A stretch of DNA of 7,500 nt. It comes from Actinomycetes bacterium. Lineage in GTDB: Bacteria; Actinomycetota; Acidimicrobiia; Acidimicrobiales; RAAP-2. A program made the translations under genes and the position numbers. Location: the NCBI GenBank assembly GCA_021799915.1, contig JAJYZN010000111.1:1-7500 (forward strand), given 5' to 3'. Under the pieces are notes generated by a model that was given only the letters and a program-made list of their open reading frames with translations, did not search any database and had not been told where the DNA came from. How positions within the stretch are numbered: the stretch's first letter is position 1; each line of letters opens with the position of its first letter. This document shows, in pieces, positions 1 to 6,353 of this stretch.

Positions 1-191
1 CCGTAGCGGCGCTGGAAGCGCTCGACGCGACCGCCGGAGTCCACGAGCTTCTGCTTTCCGGTGAAGAACGGGTGGCACTCGTTGCAGAGCTCGACGTGGA
101 GGTCCGCCTTGGTCGAGTGGGTGGTGAACGTGTTGCCGCAGGAGCACCGCACGGTCGCTTCGACGTACTCGGGATGGATGTCAGCCTTCAT
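1..191 (-). CDS. rpmE: 50S ribosomal protein L31, zinc-binding form (partial, C-terminus beyond window)
   Basis: L31 is a small protein of the large ribosomal subunit, at the central protuberance near the contact with the 30S subunit. Reading leftwards from an ATG at 191-189, the first 63 codons are present and the C-terminus lies outside the window. The N-terminus [12 protein letters not shown] is typical of the family. Four cysteines at residues 16, 18, 36 and 39 (in RCSCGN and CNECHPF) form the zinc ribbon, so this is the zinc-containing C+ type rather than the cysteine-free paralogue. [17 protein letters not shown] is also characteristic of L31. A purine-rich stretch (GAGAAAGAG) ends roughly ten bases before the ATG and may serve as a weak ribosome binding site. 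The gene starts 86 bases after the rho stop. rho followed by rpmE is a common actinobacterial order, usually continuing to prfA, which would lie to the left. In other bacteria C+ L31 is a zinc reserve with Zur-controlled paralogues; no Zur site is evident here. Confidence 0.96.
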   Translation of the reverse strand, partial: MKADIHPEYVEATVRCSCGNTFTTHSTKADLHVELCNECHPFFTGKQKLVDSGGRVERFQRRY

Positions 192-277
192 CGGGTGTCG
201 CTCTTTCTCTCGGGTGGCCGGCGGCCAGGGACCCAGTGTACGGCGGCCGGTACCGGTCTCCGCACGCGCAGGGCGGC

Positions 278-2017
278 TCAGCCGTTGGGCGTCGGGCTCT
301 TGGCGATCTCGGCCAGGAACTCGTCGTTGCTCTTGGTGGTGCGGATCTTGTCCATGAGGAGCTCCAGGCCCGACGCGGCGTTGCCGTCGTTGGCCAGGGC
401 GTTCAGGACGCGCCGCAGCTTCCACACCTGCTGGAGCTGTCCCCGGTCGAAGAGCAGCTCCTCGTGGCGGGTGGAGCTGGCATTCACGTCGATCGAGGGG
501 TAGAGACGTCGCTCGGCCAGGCGTCGGTCGAGCCGGAGCTCCATGTTGCCGGTGCCCTTGAACTCCTCGAAGATGACTTCGTCCATCTTGGAGCCCGTCT
601 CGACCAGCGCGGTCGCAAGGATCGTGAGCGAACCGCCCTCTTCGATGTTGCGGGCGGCGCCGAAGAACTTCTTGGGCGGGTAGAGGGCACCCGAGTCGAC
701 CCCACCGGACATGATCCGGCCGGTCGCCGGGGCGGCGAGGTTGTACGCACGGGCGAGGCGGGTGATGCCGTCGAGGATGATGACGACGTCGATGCCCCGC
801 TCGACCAGGCGCTTGGCTCGTTCGATCGCCAGCTCCGCGACCATCGTGTGCTCGTCGGACGGCCGGTCGAAGGTCGACGCCACCACCTCGCCCTTCACAG
901 AACGGCGCATGTCGGTGACCTCTTCGGGGCGCTCGTCCACCAGGAGCACCATGAGGTGGACCTCGGGGTTGTTTGCCTCGATCGAGTGGGCGATCTGCTT
1001 CATGACCGTCGTCTTGCCTGCCTTGGGCGGGGACACGATGAGCCCTCGCTGGCCCTTGCCGATCGGAGCGAGAAGGTCCACGATGCGTGCCGTGACGTTC
1101 TCCTTGGACCCGGGCATCTCCAGGTGGAGCCGCGAGTCGGGGAACAGCGGCGTCAGGTCCTCGAAACGCGGGCGGGCCTTGGCCGCGTCGGGGTCGAGGC
1201 CCGACACGGTGTCGATCCGCAAGAGCGCCGGGTACTTCTCGTTGGTGGCCGCGGGGCGGCATGCCCCTTCGACCAGGTCGCCCTTGCGGAGCGCGAACCG
1301 CCGGGCCTGGCTGATCGACACGTAGACGTCCTTGGCCGACGGCAGGTAGCCGTCGCAGCGCAAGAAGCCGTACCCCTCGTCACGCAAGTCGAGCAGTCCT
1401 TTGACCTCCACCAGCTCGCCTTGGTAGGCGGCGTCCTGGTTGGCCCCGCCCTGGAGCTCGCCGCCGGCGCCGAGGACCCGGTCCCGGCCTCGCCGCCGCC
1501 GTCCCCGGCGGTTGCCTGCTTCGATGTTCCCGGGCTGGTTGGACTGGCGGGCCGGCTGGGCCGCGGGCCGGTGGCCGTTGGACCCTCGCTCGGCCGGCGC
1601 GCTGGCCGGCGCGCCGGCCGGGGCCTCCGCCGGGGCTTGGGCAGGGGCTTGGGCAGGGGCAGGGGCAGGGGCATCGACAGGCGAGCTGACCGCGGCGGTG
1701 TCGCTCGACGCGGTGTCGCTCGACGCGGTGTCGCTCGAGTGGACCGTCCCCGTGGGAAGGGTGCCGGTGGAAGCGGCGCCGTTGGCCGGTGCGCTCCCGT
1801 TTACCGCCTCGCCCGCGTGGACCGTGCCGGCGCGCGCCGTGCCTGGGTCGCTCTCGCCGCCGACGAGCACCCCGGTCGCCGAGAGGATGCTGTCGATGAT
1901 GTCGGACTTCTTGGTGCGCGAGGTGGTCTTGATGGCCATCGCCTGGGCGATGGCGTGGAGCTCGTCACGCTCTTTGGCTTCGAGCACCGACCGTTCGAGC
2001 TGCTTCTCGGCAGTCAT
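278..2017 (-). CDS. rho: transcription termination factor Rho
   Basis: Rho is a hexameric RNA-dependent ATPase that loads on C-rich nascent RNA and terminates transcription. The 579-residue product contains the Rho_N helical domain (about 5-47), an Ala/Pro/Ser/Thr-rich linker (about 48-198) ending in a basic patch [10 protein letters not shown] (171-180), a cold-shock-like RNA-binding domain (about 200-265, RNP1-like GYGFLR at 215-220), and the RecA-like motor (about 285-560). The motor shows Walker A SPPKAGKT (329-336), [10 protein letters not shown] (357-366), Walker B VVIILD (411-416) followed by the Q-loop segment TRLARAYN, the R-loop [20 protein letters not shown] (475-494), and the arginine-finger region [10 protein letters not shown]. 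All key motifs are intact. E. coli Rho has 419 residues; the extra length is almost all linker, as in other high-GC actinobacteria. The ATG at 2017 is preferred because GGAGG lies just upstream and Rho_N begins there; the frame stays open to 2128 but that extension is unlike Rho. A promoter candidate lies at 2201-2229. Confidence 0.98.
   Translation of the reverse strand: MTAEKQLERSVLEAKERDELHAIAQAMAIKTTSRTKKSDIIDSILSATGVLVGGESDPGTARAGTVHAGEAVNGSAPANGAASTGTLPTGTVHSSDTASSDTASSDTAAVSSPVDAPAPAPAQAPAQAPAEAPAGAPASAPAERGSNGHRPAAQPARQSNQPGNIEAGNRRGRRRRGRDRVLGAGGELQGGANQDAAYQGELVEVKGLLDLRDEGYGFLRCDGYLPSAKDVYVSISQARRFALRKGDLVEGACRPAATNEKYPALLRIDTVSGLDPDAAKARPRFEDLTPLFPDSRLHLEMPGSKENVTARIVDLLAPIGKGQRGLIVSPPKAGKTTVMKQIAHSIEANNPEVHLMVLLVDERPEEVTDMRRSVKGEVVASTFDRPSDEHTMVAELAIERAKRLVERGIDVVIILDGITRLARAYNLAAPATGRIMSGGVDSGALYPPKKFFGAARNIEEGGSLTILATALVETGSKMDEVIFEEFKGTGNMELRLDRRLAERRLYPSIDVNASSTRHEELLFDRGQLQQVWKLRRVLNALANDGNAASGLELLMDKIRTTKSNDEFLAEIAKSPTPNG
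1632..1673. repeat. short tandem G-run repeat in the rho linker; G-quadruplex motif on the + strand
   Basis: Seven runs of three or four G, separated by CTT or CA, lie on the plus strand, with the larger period GGGGCTTGGGCA visible twice. On the coding strand this gives alternating Pro-Ala (with Gln) in the Rho linker, about residues 116-129. The plus strand fits the usual intramolecular G-quadruplex pattern (at least four runs of at least three G, loops of two or three bases). The corresponding rho mRNA segment has 26 C and 7 G in 42 bases. Confidence 0.85.
1695..1737. repeat. 15-base tandem repeat, about 2.9 copies, in the rho linker
   Basis: The unit GCGGTGTCGCTCGAC on the plus strand occurs at 1695-1709 and 1710-1724, with a third copy from 1725 that diverges after 1736. 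Because the unit is a multiple of three it keeps the rho frame, encoding the pentapeptide SSDTA repeated about three times (residues 94-108). The exact match between copies points to recent slippage or duplication within a weakly constrained linker. Confidence 0.9.
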
Positions 2018-2020
2018 CGG

Positions 2021-2025
2021 CCTCC
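2021..2025 (-). promoter_or_regulatory. ribosome binding site that fixes the rho start
   Basis: The coding strand reads GGAGG, then CCG, then the ATG at 2017. Spacing is short (three bases after GGAGG) but this is the clearest Shine-Dalgarno near the 5' end of the frame. It favours this ATG over the upstream in-frame GTG at 2128. Confidence 0.7.
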
Positions 2026-2200
2026 AATCTCGTGAGGACCGCTCCGGATGTGGGTGCACCACGAGCGAAGCGGAGGGACAAGCATCGAGAGCCGGAACAA
2101 CACCGTGCCGCCCCGCTCCCGTCACCACCGGACTCGGGCAGGGCGCCGGTACCGTTCAAGGCACGCGGCGATCGCTCCGTGGCGCTGGTGGGATGGTCAT

Positions 2201-2229
2201 ATCATAGCTTGCGCCCGGACCGCGGGCAA
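2201..2229 (-). promoter_or_regulatory. candidate sigma-70-type promoter for rho
   Basis: On the minus strand TTGCCC (2229-2224, four of six to TTGACA) is followed by exactly 17 bases and then TATGAT (2206-2201, five of six to TATAAT). Transcription would begin near 2194, leaving a leader of about 177 bases before the rho ATG. It lies immediately downstream of thrC in a gap where rho would otherwise depend on read-through. The -35 hexamer lies within the 3' arm and loop of the hairpin at 2211-2245. This is inferred from sequence match only. Confidence 0.5.
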
Positions 2230-2245
2230 CACGGCCCGCGGGCGC
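2211..2245 (-). terminator. GC-rich hairpin just after thrC, possible terminator or attenuator
   Basis: CGCGGGC (2221-2227) pairs perfectly with GCCCGCG (2234-2240) around a six-base loop. An outer arm GCGCC (2211-2215) pairs with GGCGC (2241-2245), leaving a five-base bulge on one side. It starts three bases beyond the thrC stop, where an end-of-operon terminator would be. No run of U follows on the minus strand (the next bases are AAGCTATGAT), so it is not a canonical intrinsic terminator. It could be a U-less terminator, an RNA 3'-end stabiliser, or a pause element. Confidence 0.4.
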
Positions 2246-2248
2246 CGA

Positions 2249-3307
2249 TCACACCGAGAGCTCGGCCAGGATCGTCTTCAAGTCGGGATCGACCGCCTTG
2301 GGCACGGTGATCTGGCTGATCCCGAGGTCGGGGTCCTTCAGGCCGTGGCCGGTGAGCACGCACACCACCGTCGACCCGGGGGGCGCACCGGACTTGAGGA
2401 GGCCGGCAACCGACGCTGCCGACGCGGCCTCGCAGAACACGGCCTCCTCTTCGGCCAAGAACCGGTAGGCGGCCAGGATCTCGGCGTCGCTGACGGCGCT
2501 GATCTCCCCACCGGACTCGGCGGCCGCAGCGGTGGCCGAGTACCAGCTCGCCGGGTTCCCGATCCGGATCGCCGTCGCCACCGTCTCGGGATGCTCCACG
2601 GGGTGCCCGAGGACGATCGGTGCCGCGCCTTGCGCCTGGAACCCGAGCAGGCGCGGCAGCTTCGTTGCCCGCCCGGTTTCGTGGTACTGGAGGTAGCCGC
2701 GCCAGTAGGCGGTGATGTTGCCGGCGTTGCCCACCGGGATGCAGTGGACGTCCGGGGCGTCGCCGAGCGCGTCGACGATCTCGAATGCACCGGTCTTCTG
2801 CCCCTCGATACGGTCGGGGTTGACCGAGTTCACGATCGTCACCGGCGCTCTCGACGGCAGTTCGCGCACGATCCCGAGCGCCTGGTCGAAATTCCCGCGG
2901 ATCTGCAGCACCCGGGCGCCGTGCATGAGCGCCTGGGCGAGCTTGCCGAGCGCGATGTGACCTTGGGGGATGAGGACGGCACAGGCCAGACCGGCTCGGG
3001 CGGCGTAGGCGGCGGCCGACGCCGAGGTGTTCCCGGTGGACGCGCACACCACTGCCTTGGCGCCGCGCTCGACCGCCTTGGAGATCGCGAGCGTCATGCC
3101 CCGGTCCTTGAACGATCCGGTCGGGTTCGCCCCCTCCACCTTGAGCCAGACCTGTGCCCCGACACGGTCGGACAGCCGGGGAGCGGGTACGAGAGGGGTG
3201 CCGCCTTCGCAGAGGGGGACCACGGGCGTCGATCCGCTCACGTCGAGCAGGTCCCGGTACTCCTCGATGATGCCGCGCCACCGAACGCGCTCGCCCGGAG
3301 CGCTCAC
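2249..3307 (-). CDS. thrC: threonine synthase
   Basis: ThrC is a cytosolic pyridoxal-phosphate enzyme converting O-phosphohomoserine and water to threonine and phosphate, the last step of the threonine branch. The 352-residue product matches the short bacterial fold-type II form. The N-terminal [13 protein letters not shown] (34-46) is followed by [11 protein letters not shown] with the cofactor lysine at K67, the substrate-loop motif STGNTSAS (90-97), the phosphate-binding glycine loop GNAGN (193-197), and a C-terminal TGHGLKDP (319-326). All expected motifs are present. The start is GTG at 3307, overlapping the hom TGA by four bases (GTGA), with GAGG seven bases upstream inside hom; this indicates translational coupling to hom. 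A second frame within the same stretch also stays open, as expected at this GC content, but it is a shadow. The usual partner gene thrB does not follow. The GC hairpin at 2211-2245 begins right after the stop. Confidence 0.97.
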   Translation of the reverse strand: MSAPGERVRWRGIIEEYRDLLDVSGSTPVVPLCEGGTPLVPAPRLSDRVGAQVWLKVEGANPTGSFKDRGMTLAISKAVERGAKAVVCASTGNTSASAAAYAARAGLACAVLIPQGHIALGKLAQALMHGARVLQIRGNFDQALGIVRELPSRAPVTIVNSVNPDRIEGQKTGAFEIVDALGDAPDVHCIPVGNAGNITAYWRGYLQYHETGRATKLPRLLGFQAQGAAPIVLGHPVEHPETVATAIRIGNPASWYSATAAAAESGGEISAVSDAEILAAYRFLAEEEAVFCEAASAASVAGLLKSGAPPGSTVVCVLTGHGLKDPDLGISQITVPKAVDPDLKTILAELSV

Positions 3308-4620
3308 CTTGTGTCCTCGGGATCGATCACCCGCAGGACACCGCCGACCCGGTCGACTGCCCCGAGCCGCTCGAGGTCGGCGATGGTGCCTTGGACGTCG
3401 CCCTCGCGTGCGGTGTGCGTGAGGAAGATGAGGCGAGCCTCCTGGCCCAGGCCCACCTGCTCCATCACCCGGATCGAGACCTTGTGCTCCCCAAACACCG
3501 CCGCCACCGCGGCCAGCACGCCGGGCTCGTCTGCCACGTCCAAGCTGAGGTAGTAGGCCGACCGGAGCTCGTCCACCGAGTGCAGCCGGACGGCACGTCG
3601 CCGCGGCGCCGGCGCCGCCACCCCGGCTCGCAGGTGGCGGGCGGCGTCGACGATGTCACCCAGCACGGCGCTCGCAGTCGGGCGTCCTCCCGCGCCACGC
3701 CCGTAGAGCATGAGCTCGCCGCTGGCCTCTCCCTCGACGAAGACGGCGTTGAAGGCACCCCTCACCGATGCAAGGGGGTGGGAGCGGGGCACCATCGCCG
3801 GGTGCACCCGCACCGAGATCTCCGGCCCTCCGCCGACCAGCTCGGCCACGGCGAGGAGCTTCACCACGTACCCCAGGCGGTCTGCGAACGCGACGTCCGC
3901 GGCGCGCACCCCGCTGATCCCCTGGCGCCAGACGTCGGCGGCGGAGACCGCGCTGCCGAACGCAAGGCCTGCGAGGATCGCGGCCTTGGCCGCGGCGTCG
4001 TGACCTTCGACGTCGGCCGCGGCATCCTCCTCGGCCATGCCCAGCCGCTGCGCTTCGGCGAGCGCGTCCGCGTAGTCCATCCCGTCCTCGCCCATCCGGG
4101 TGAGGATGTAGTTCGTCGTGCCGTTCACGATGCCCATGACCCGCACGACCCGCTCCCCGGCCAGGGACTGGCGGAGGGGTCGGATGACCGGGATCGCCCC
4201 GGCCACCGCCGCCTCGTAGAGCAGGTCCACGCCGTGAGCCTCGGCCAGCTCGGCCAGCTCGGCTCCGGCGTCGGCCAGGAGCGCCTTGTTGCCCGTGACC
4301 ACCGGCCGACCGGCGCGCAGTGCCGCCTCCACCAGGGCGCGGGCCGGATCGAGCCCGCCGATCAGCTCCACGACGACGTCGATCCCCGCAGCGGCGACCA
4401 GACCGGTCGCGTCGGCGGTGAGCAGCTCGGCGGGGATCCCGGGCGGCCGCCGGCGCCCCAGGTCGCGCACGGCGATGCCGACCACTTCCAAGTCGACACC
4501 GGTGCGTTCGGCGATCTCGGCCCGCCCGGCGATCAGCAGGTCGGCCAGGGCCGCACCGACGTTCCCGCAACCGAGCAGCGCCAGGCGCACCGGTCCAACG
4601 TCGGGCGCGTCGGCGGACAT
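3304..4620 (-). CDS. hom: homoserine dehydrogenase with C-terminal ACT domain
   Basis: Hom reduces aspartate-4-semialdehyde to homoserine with NAD(P)H, the branch point committing aspartate carbon to threonine and methionine. The 438-residue protein is a monofunctional Hom, with no aspartokinase fused. Visible parts are the Rossmann loop GCGNVG (17-22), VTGNKALLA (108-116), [12 protein letters not shown] (135-146), the substrate-site stretch [11 protein letters not shown] (163-173), and [15 protein letters not shown] (203-217) with the catalytic lysine at about K212. A C-terminal ACT domain (about 355-433, starting [15 protein letters not shown]) is the usual site of threonine feedback inhibition. 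The ATG at 4620 is chosen because [14 protein letters not shown] begins soon after it and AAGG lies four bases upstream. The in-frame extension to 4737 would run into lysA and is Ser/Arg/Pro-rich. It sits 58 bases after lysA and overlaps thrC, so lysA, hom and thrC probably share one transcript. Confidence 0.97.
   Translation of the reverse strand: MSADAPDVGPVRLALLGCGNVGAALADLLIAGRAEIAERTGVDLEVVGIAVRDLGRRRPPGIPAELLTADATGLVAAAGIDVVVELIGGLDPARALVEAALRAGRPVVTGNKALLADAGAELAELAEAHGVDLLYEAAVAGAIPVIRPLRQSLAGERVVRVMGIVNGTTNYILTRMGEDGMDYADALAEAQRLGMAEEDAAADVEGHDAAAKAAILAGLAFGSAVSAADVWRQGISGVRAADVAFADRLGYVVKLLAVAELVGGGPEISVRVHPAMVPRSHPLASVRGAFNAVFVEGEASGELMLYGRGAGGRPTASAVLGDIVDAARHLRAGVAAPAPRRRAVRLHSVDELRSAYYLSLDVADEPGVLAAVAAVFGEHKVSIRVMEQVGLGQEARLIFLTHTAREGDVQGTIADLERLGAVDRVGGVLRVIDPEDTR
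3315..3318 (-). promoter_or_regulatory. ribosome binding site for thrC inside the hom 3' end
   Basis: GAGG on the minus strand lies seven bases before the thrC GTG at 3307. It is within the last codons of hom. With the GTGA overlap it supports a coupled start at GTG rather than an internal one. Confidence 0.6.
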
Positions 4621-4678
4621 GCCCTTACGGTACTGCCTCTCTGGTGCGGGTCTGGGAAGGCGGGCTGGGCCGTCCCGC

Positions 4679-6034
4679 TCACTCGTCGAGCCGCTGGAGG
4701 TCGTCGAGGGTCTCGGCCCGGACGACGACCCGGGCATCCCCTGTCGAGACGAAGACGACGGCCGGGCGCGGGACCTTGTTGTAATTGGAGGCCATCGAGT
4801 AGCCGTAGGCGCCGGTCACCGGGGTGGCGAGGACGTCGCCCACGGCCAGGTCGGAGGGGAGCCGGGCGTCGGACACGATGACGTCACCGCTCTCGCAGTG
4901 CTTGCCCACGATCCGCACCGCCTTCGGGCGCGAGGCCCCGGGCGAGCGGGGGAGGAACGCCTCGTACCCGCTGCCGTAGAGGACCGGCCGGGGGTTGTCG
5001 CTCATGCCCCCGTCGACCGACACGTAGGTGCGGATCCCCGGGAGGTCCTTGATGGTGCCGACCGTGTAGAGGGTCATCCCGGCCGTCGCCACGATCGACC
5101 TGCCCGGCTCGGCCGTCACCCGGGCATCCGGCGGCACACCGGCCTGCCGACAGGCCTCGGCGGTGGCTGCCGCCCACTCGGCCTGGGTGGGCGCCGTCTC
5201 GCCGTTCACGTAGGCCACACCCAACCCGCCTCCCACCACCAGCTCGGGCAAGCCGAGCGGTGCGAAGAACCTCCCGACGATCTCGGCCGCCTGCTCGAAG
5301 TGGCCGACGTCGAAGACCTGGCTCCCGATGTGCGCGTGAATACCGACCAGCTCGACGCCGGGCAGCAGCTCCAGCGCGGCGACCGCCTCGGCCGCCGCTC
5401 CCGACGCCAGCGAGAACCCGAACTTCGTGTCGGCCTGTCCGGTGCGGATGTACTCGTGGGTGTGGACCTCCACTCCCGGGGTGACGCGGACGAGGACGCG
5501 CGGGCGCCGGCCGGCAGCCGCGCCGTGTGCCCAGGGGCCGTCGGGATCGTCGACCAGGCGGCCCAGGCGGCCAATCTCGTCGAACGAGTCGACCACGATC
5601 CGACCGACGCCGACCTCGAGCGCCCTCGCGAGCTCGGCGTCGGACTTGTTGTTGCCATGCAGCACCAGGCGTTCGGCCGGCACGCCGGCCGACAGGGCGA
5701 CGTGCAGCTCACCTCCGGTCGAGACATCCAAGTGGAGCCGCTCGCCGGCAGCCAGTGCCGCCATCGCCCGGCACAAGAACGCCTTGGTGGCGTACGCCAC
5801 GCCCTCGCCCCATGCGTCGTAGGCGGCCCGGCAGCGGGTGTGCAGGTGGGCCTCGTCGTAGACGAACAGCGGCGTGCCCATCTCGGCCGCGAGGTCCACC
5901 AGGTCCACGCCGCCGACGGTGAGCCGGCCCGAGCGCCCTACTTCGGCCGTGTCGGGGAGCAGGTCGCGCTCGAGCGGGGCACTTCGCAGATCCGGAGGCT
6001 GTTCGAGCTGGGCGTCGGGAGGGCCGTGTGTCAC
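4679..6034 (-). CDS. lysA: diaminopimelate decarboxylase
   Basis: LysA is a pyridoxal-phosphate enzyme that decarboxylates meso-2,6-diaminopimelate to L-lysine, the final step of lysine synthesis. The 451-residue product has the alanine-racemase-like barrel plus a C-terminal beta domain. Visible are FVYDEAHL (57-64), the cofactor lysine K84 in YATKAF, HGNNKS (126-131), HIGSQ (235-239), the phosphate-binding GGGLGV (268-273), EPGRSIV (309-315), the partner-subunit active-site CESGD with C380, and GAYGYSMASNYN (408-419). LLPDTAEV at 25-32 matches the usual actinobacterial N-terminus, so the frame must start a little upstream. The only reasonable start is GTG at 6034; it has no Shine-Dalgarno but has TATCCT six bases before it, which suggests a leaderless message. 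It heads the lysA-hom-thrC group. In many actinobacteria argS lies just upstream, but here there is a tRNA-Arg gene on the other strand. Confidence 0.97.
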   Translation of the reverse strand: MTHGPPDAQLEQPPDLRSAPLERDLLPDTAEVGRSGRLTVGGVDLVDLAAEMGTPLFVYDEAHLHTRCRAAYDAWGEGVAYATKAFLCRAMAALAAGERLHLDVSTGGELHVALSAGVPAERLVLHGNNKSDAELARALEVGVGRIVVDSFDEIGRLGRLVDDPDGPWAHGAAAGRRPRVLVRVTPGVEVHTHEYIRTGQADTKFGFSLASGAAAEAVAALELLPGVELVGIHAHIGSQVFDVGHFEQAAEIVGRFFAPLGLPELVVGGGLGVAYVNGETAPTQAEWAAATAEACRQAGVPPDARVTAEPGRSIVATAGMTLYTVGTIKDLPGIRTYVSVDGGMSDNPRPVLYGSGYEAFLPRSPGASRPKAVRIVGKHCESGDVIVSDARLPSDLAVGDVLATPVTGAYGYSMASNYNKVPRPAVVFVSTGDARVVVRAETLDDLQRLDE

Positions 6035-6040
6035 GGAGCG

Positions 6041-6046
6041 AGGATA
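6041..6046 (-). promoter_or_regulatory. candidate -10 element for a leaderless lysA transcript
   Basis: The minus strand reads TATCCT, then CGCTCC, then the lysA GTG. A TANNNT hexamer ending six bases before the start codon would place transcription initiation at or next to the G of GTG. There is no purine-rich Shine-Dalgarno between them and no convincing -35. Both features are usual for leaderless genes in mycobacteria and related actinobacteria. Confidence 0.4.
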
Positions 6047-6126
6047 CGGCAGGCCGCGGTCGACGAGTACGATCTGGGCCAGGTGCGCTTCGGGGTCGGC
6101 CCAGCCTTCGGTCCAGGCGGCACCCC

Positions 6127-6198
6127 GCCCCAGTAGCTCAGTGGATAGAGCACCGGCCTCCGGAGCCGGGAGCGCAGGTTCGAGTCCTGCCTGGGGCG
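6127..6198 (+). tRNA. tRNA-Arg, anticodon CCG
   Basis: A complete cloverleaf can be folded by eye. The acceptor stem is GCCCCAG (6127-6133) with CTGGGGC (6191-6197). The D-stem is GCTC/GAGC (6136-6139, 6148-6151). The anticodon stem is CCGGC/GCCGG (6153-6157, 6165-6169) with loop CTCCGGA, giving anticodon CCG at 6160-6162. The variable loop has four bases. The T-stem is GCAGG/CCTGC (6174-6178, 6186-6190) with loop TTCGAGT, and the discriminator is G6198. It reads CGG arginine codons. The 3' CCA is not encoded (the next bases are CAC), so it must be added enzymatically. All five stem segments pair perfectly. It is the only feature on the plus strand, divergent from lysA. TACGAT at 6068-6073 is a possible -10, but no -35 is evident. 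Confidence 0.97.
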
Positions 6199-6239
6199 CA
6201 CGAGGTCTTCACGTTGCACGCGGGGACCACTTCACGTTT

Positions 6240-6257
6240 CACACTGTCGCCAGTGTG
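6240..6257. other. perfect 7-bp hairpin between convergent transcripts
   Basis: CACACTG (6240-6246), loop TCGC (6247-6250) and CAGTGTG (6251-6257) form a perfect inverted repeat. It lies 42 bases beyond the tRNA and 84 bases before the end of the convergent DCC gene. On the minus strand the loop is GCGA, a GNRA tetraloop. Neither strand has a T-run after it, so a role as bidirectional terminator is only possible. The rest of 6199-6353 shows no convincing gene. Confidence 0.4.
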
Positions 6258-6353
6258 GCAGAGGGGTGTGGCTCTCGATCAGTGTCGCGCCTCGCGCAGG
6301 ACCGCACCTCATGCTTGCGAGCAGGAGCGTGGCGCCGTCGAACCTCGGGTCGA

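Noticed and set aside
235..240. TACACT on the minus strand as a -10 for rpmE
   Set aside because: It matches only four of six positions, no -35 is found 16-18 bases upstream, and rpmE can be read from the rho transcript.
192..277. Terminator between rho and rpmE
   Set aside because: The GGCCGGCGGCC and CGGCGGCCGG segments are GC-rich but do not pair into a continuous stem, and no T-run follows.
236..2035. Very long plus-strand open frame opposite rho (and similar ones opposite thrC, hom and lysA)
   Set aside because: These are GC-driven antisense shadows: composition is Arg/Gly/Ala-rich with no domain, and the minus-strand proteins are unmistakable.
2018..2128. In-frame upstream extension of rho to a GTG at 2128
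   Set aside because: The added residues do not resemble Rho, the GTG lacks a good ribosome binding site, and GGAGG precedes the ATG at 2017.
1965..2159. 64-codon minus-strand frame with a TTG start overlapping the rho start, as a leader peptide
   Set aside because: It has a weak start codon, no clear ribosome binding site and no recognisable feature, and about a quarter of it is a shadow of rho. High GC makes such open frames common.
4621..4737. Upstream extension of hom to 4737
   Set aside because: It overlaps the 3' end of lysA by 59 bases and is Ser/Arg/Pro-rich, unlike Hom N-termini. The Rossmann motif sits properly near the ATG at 4620.
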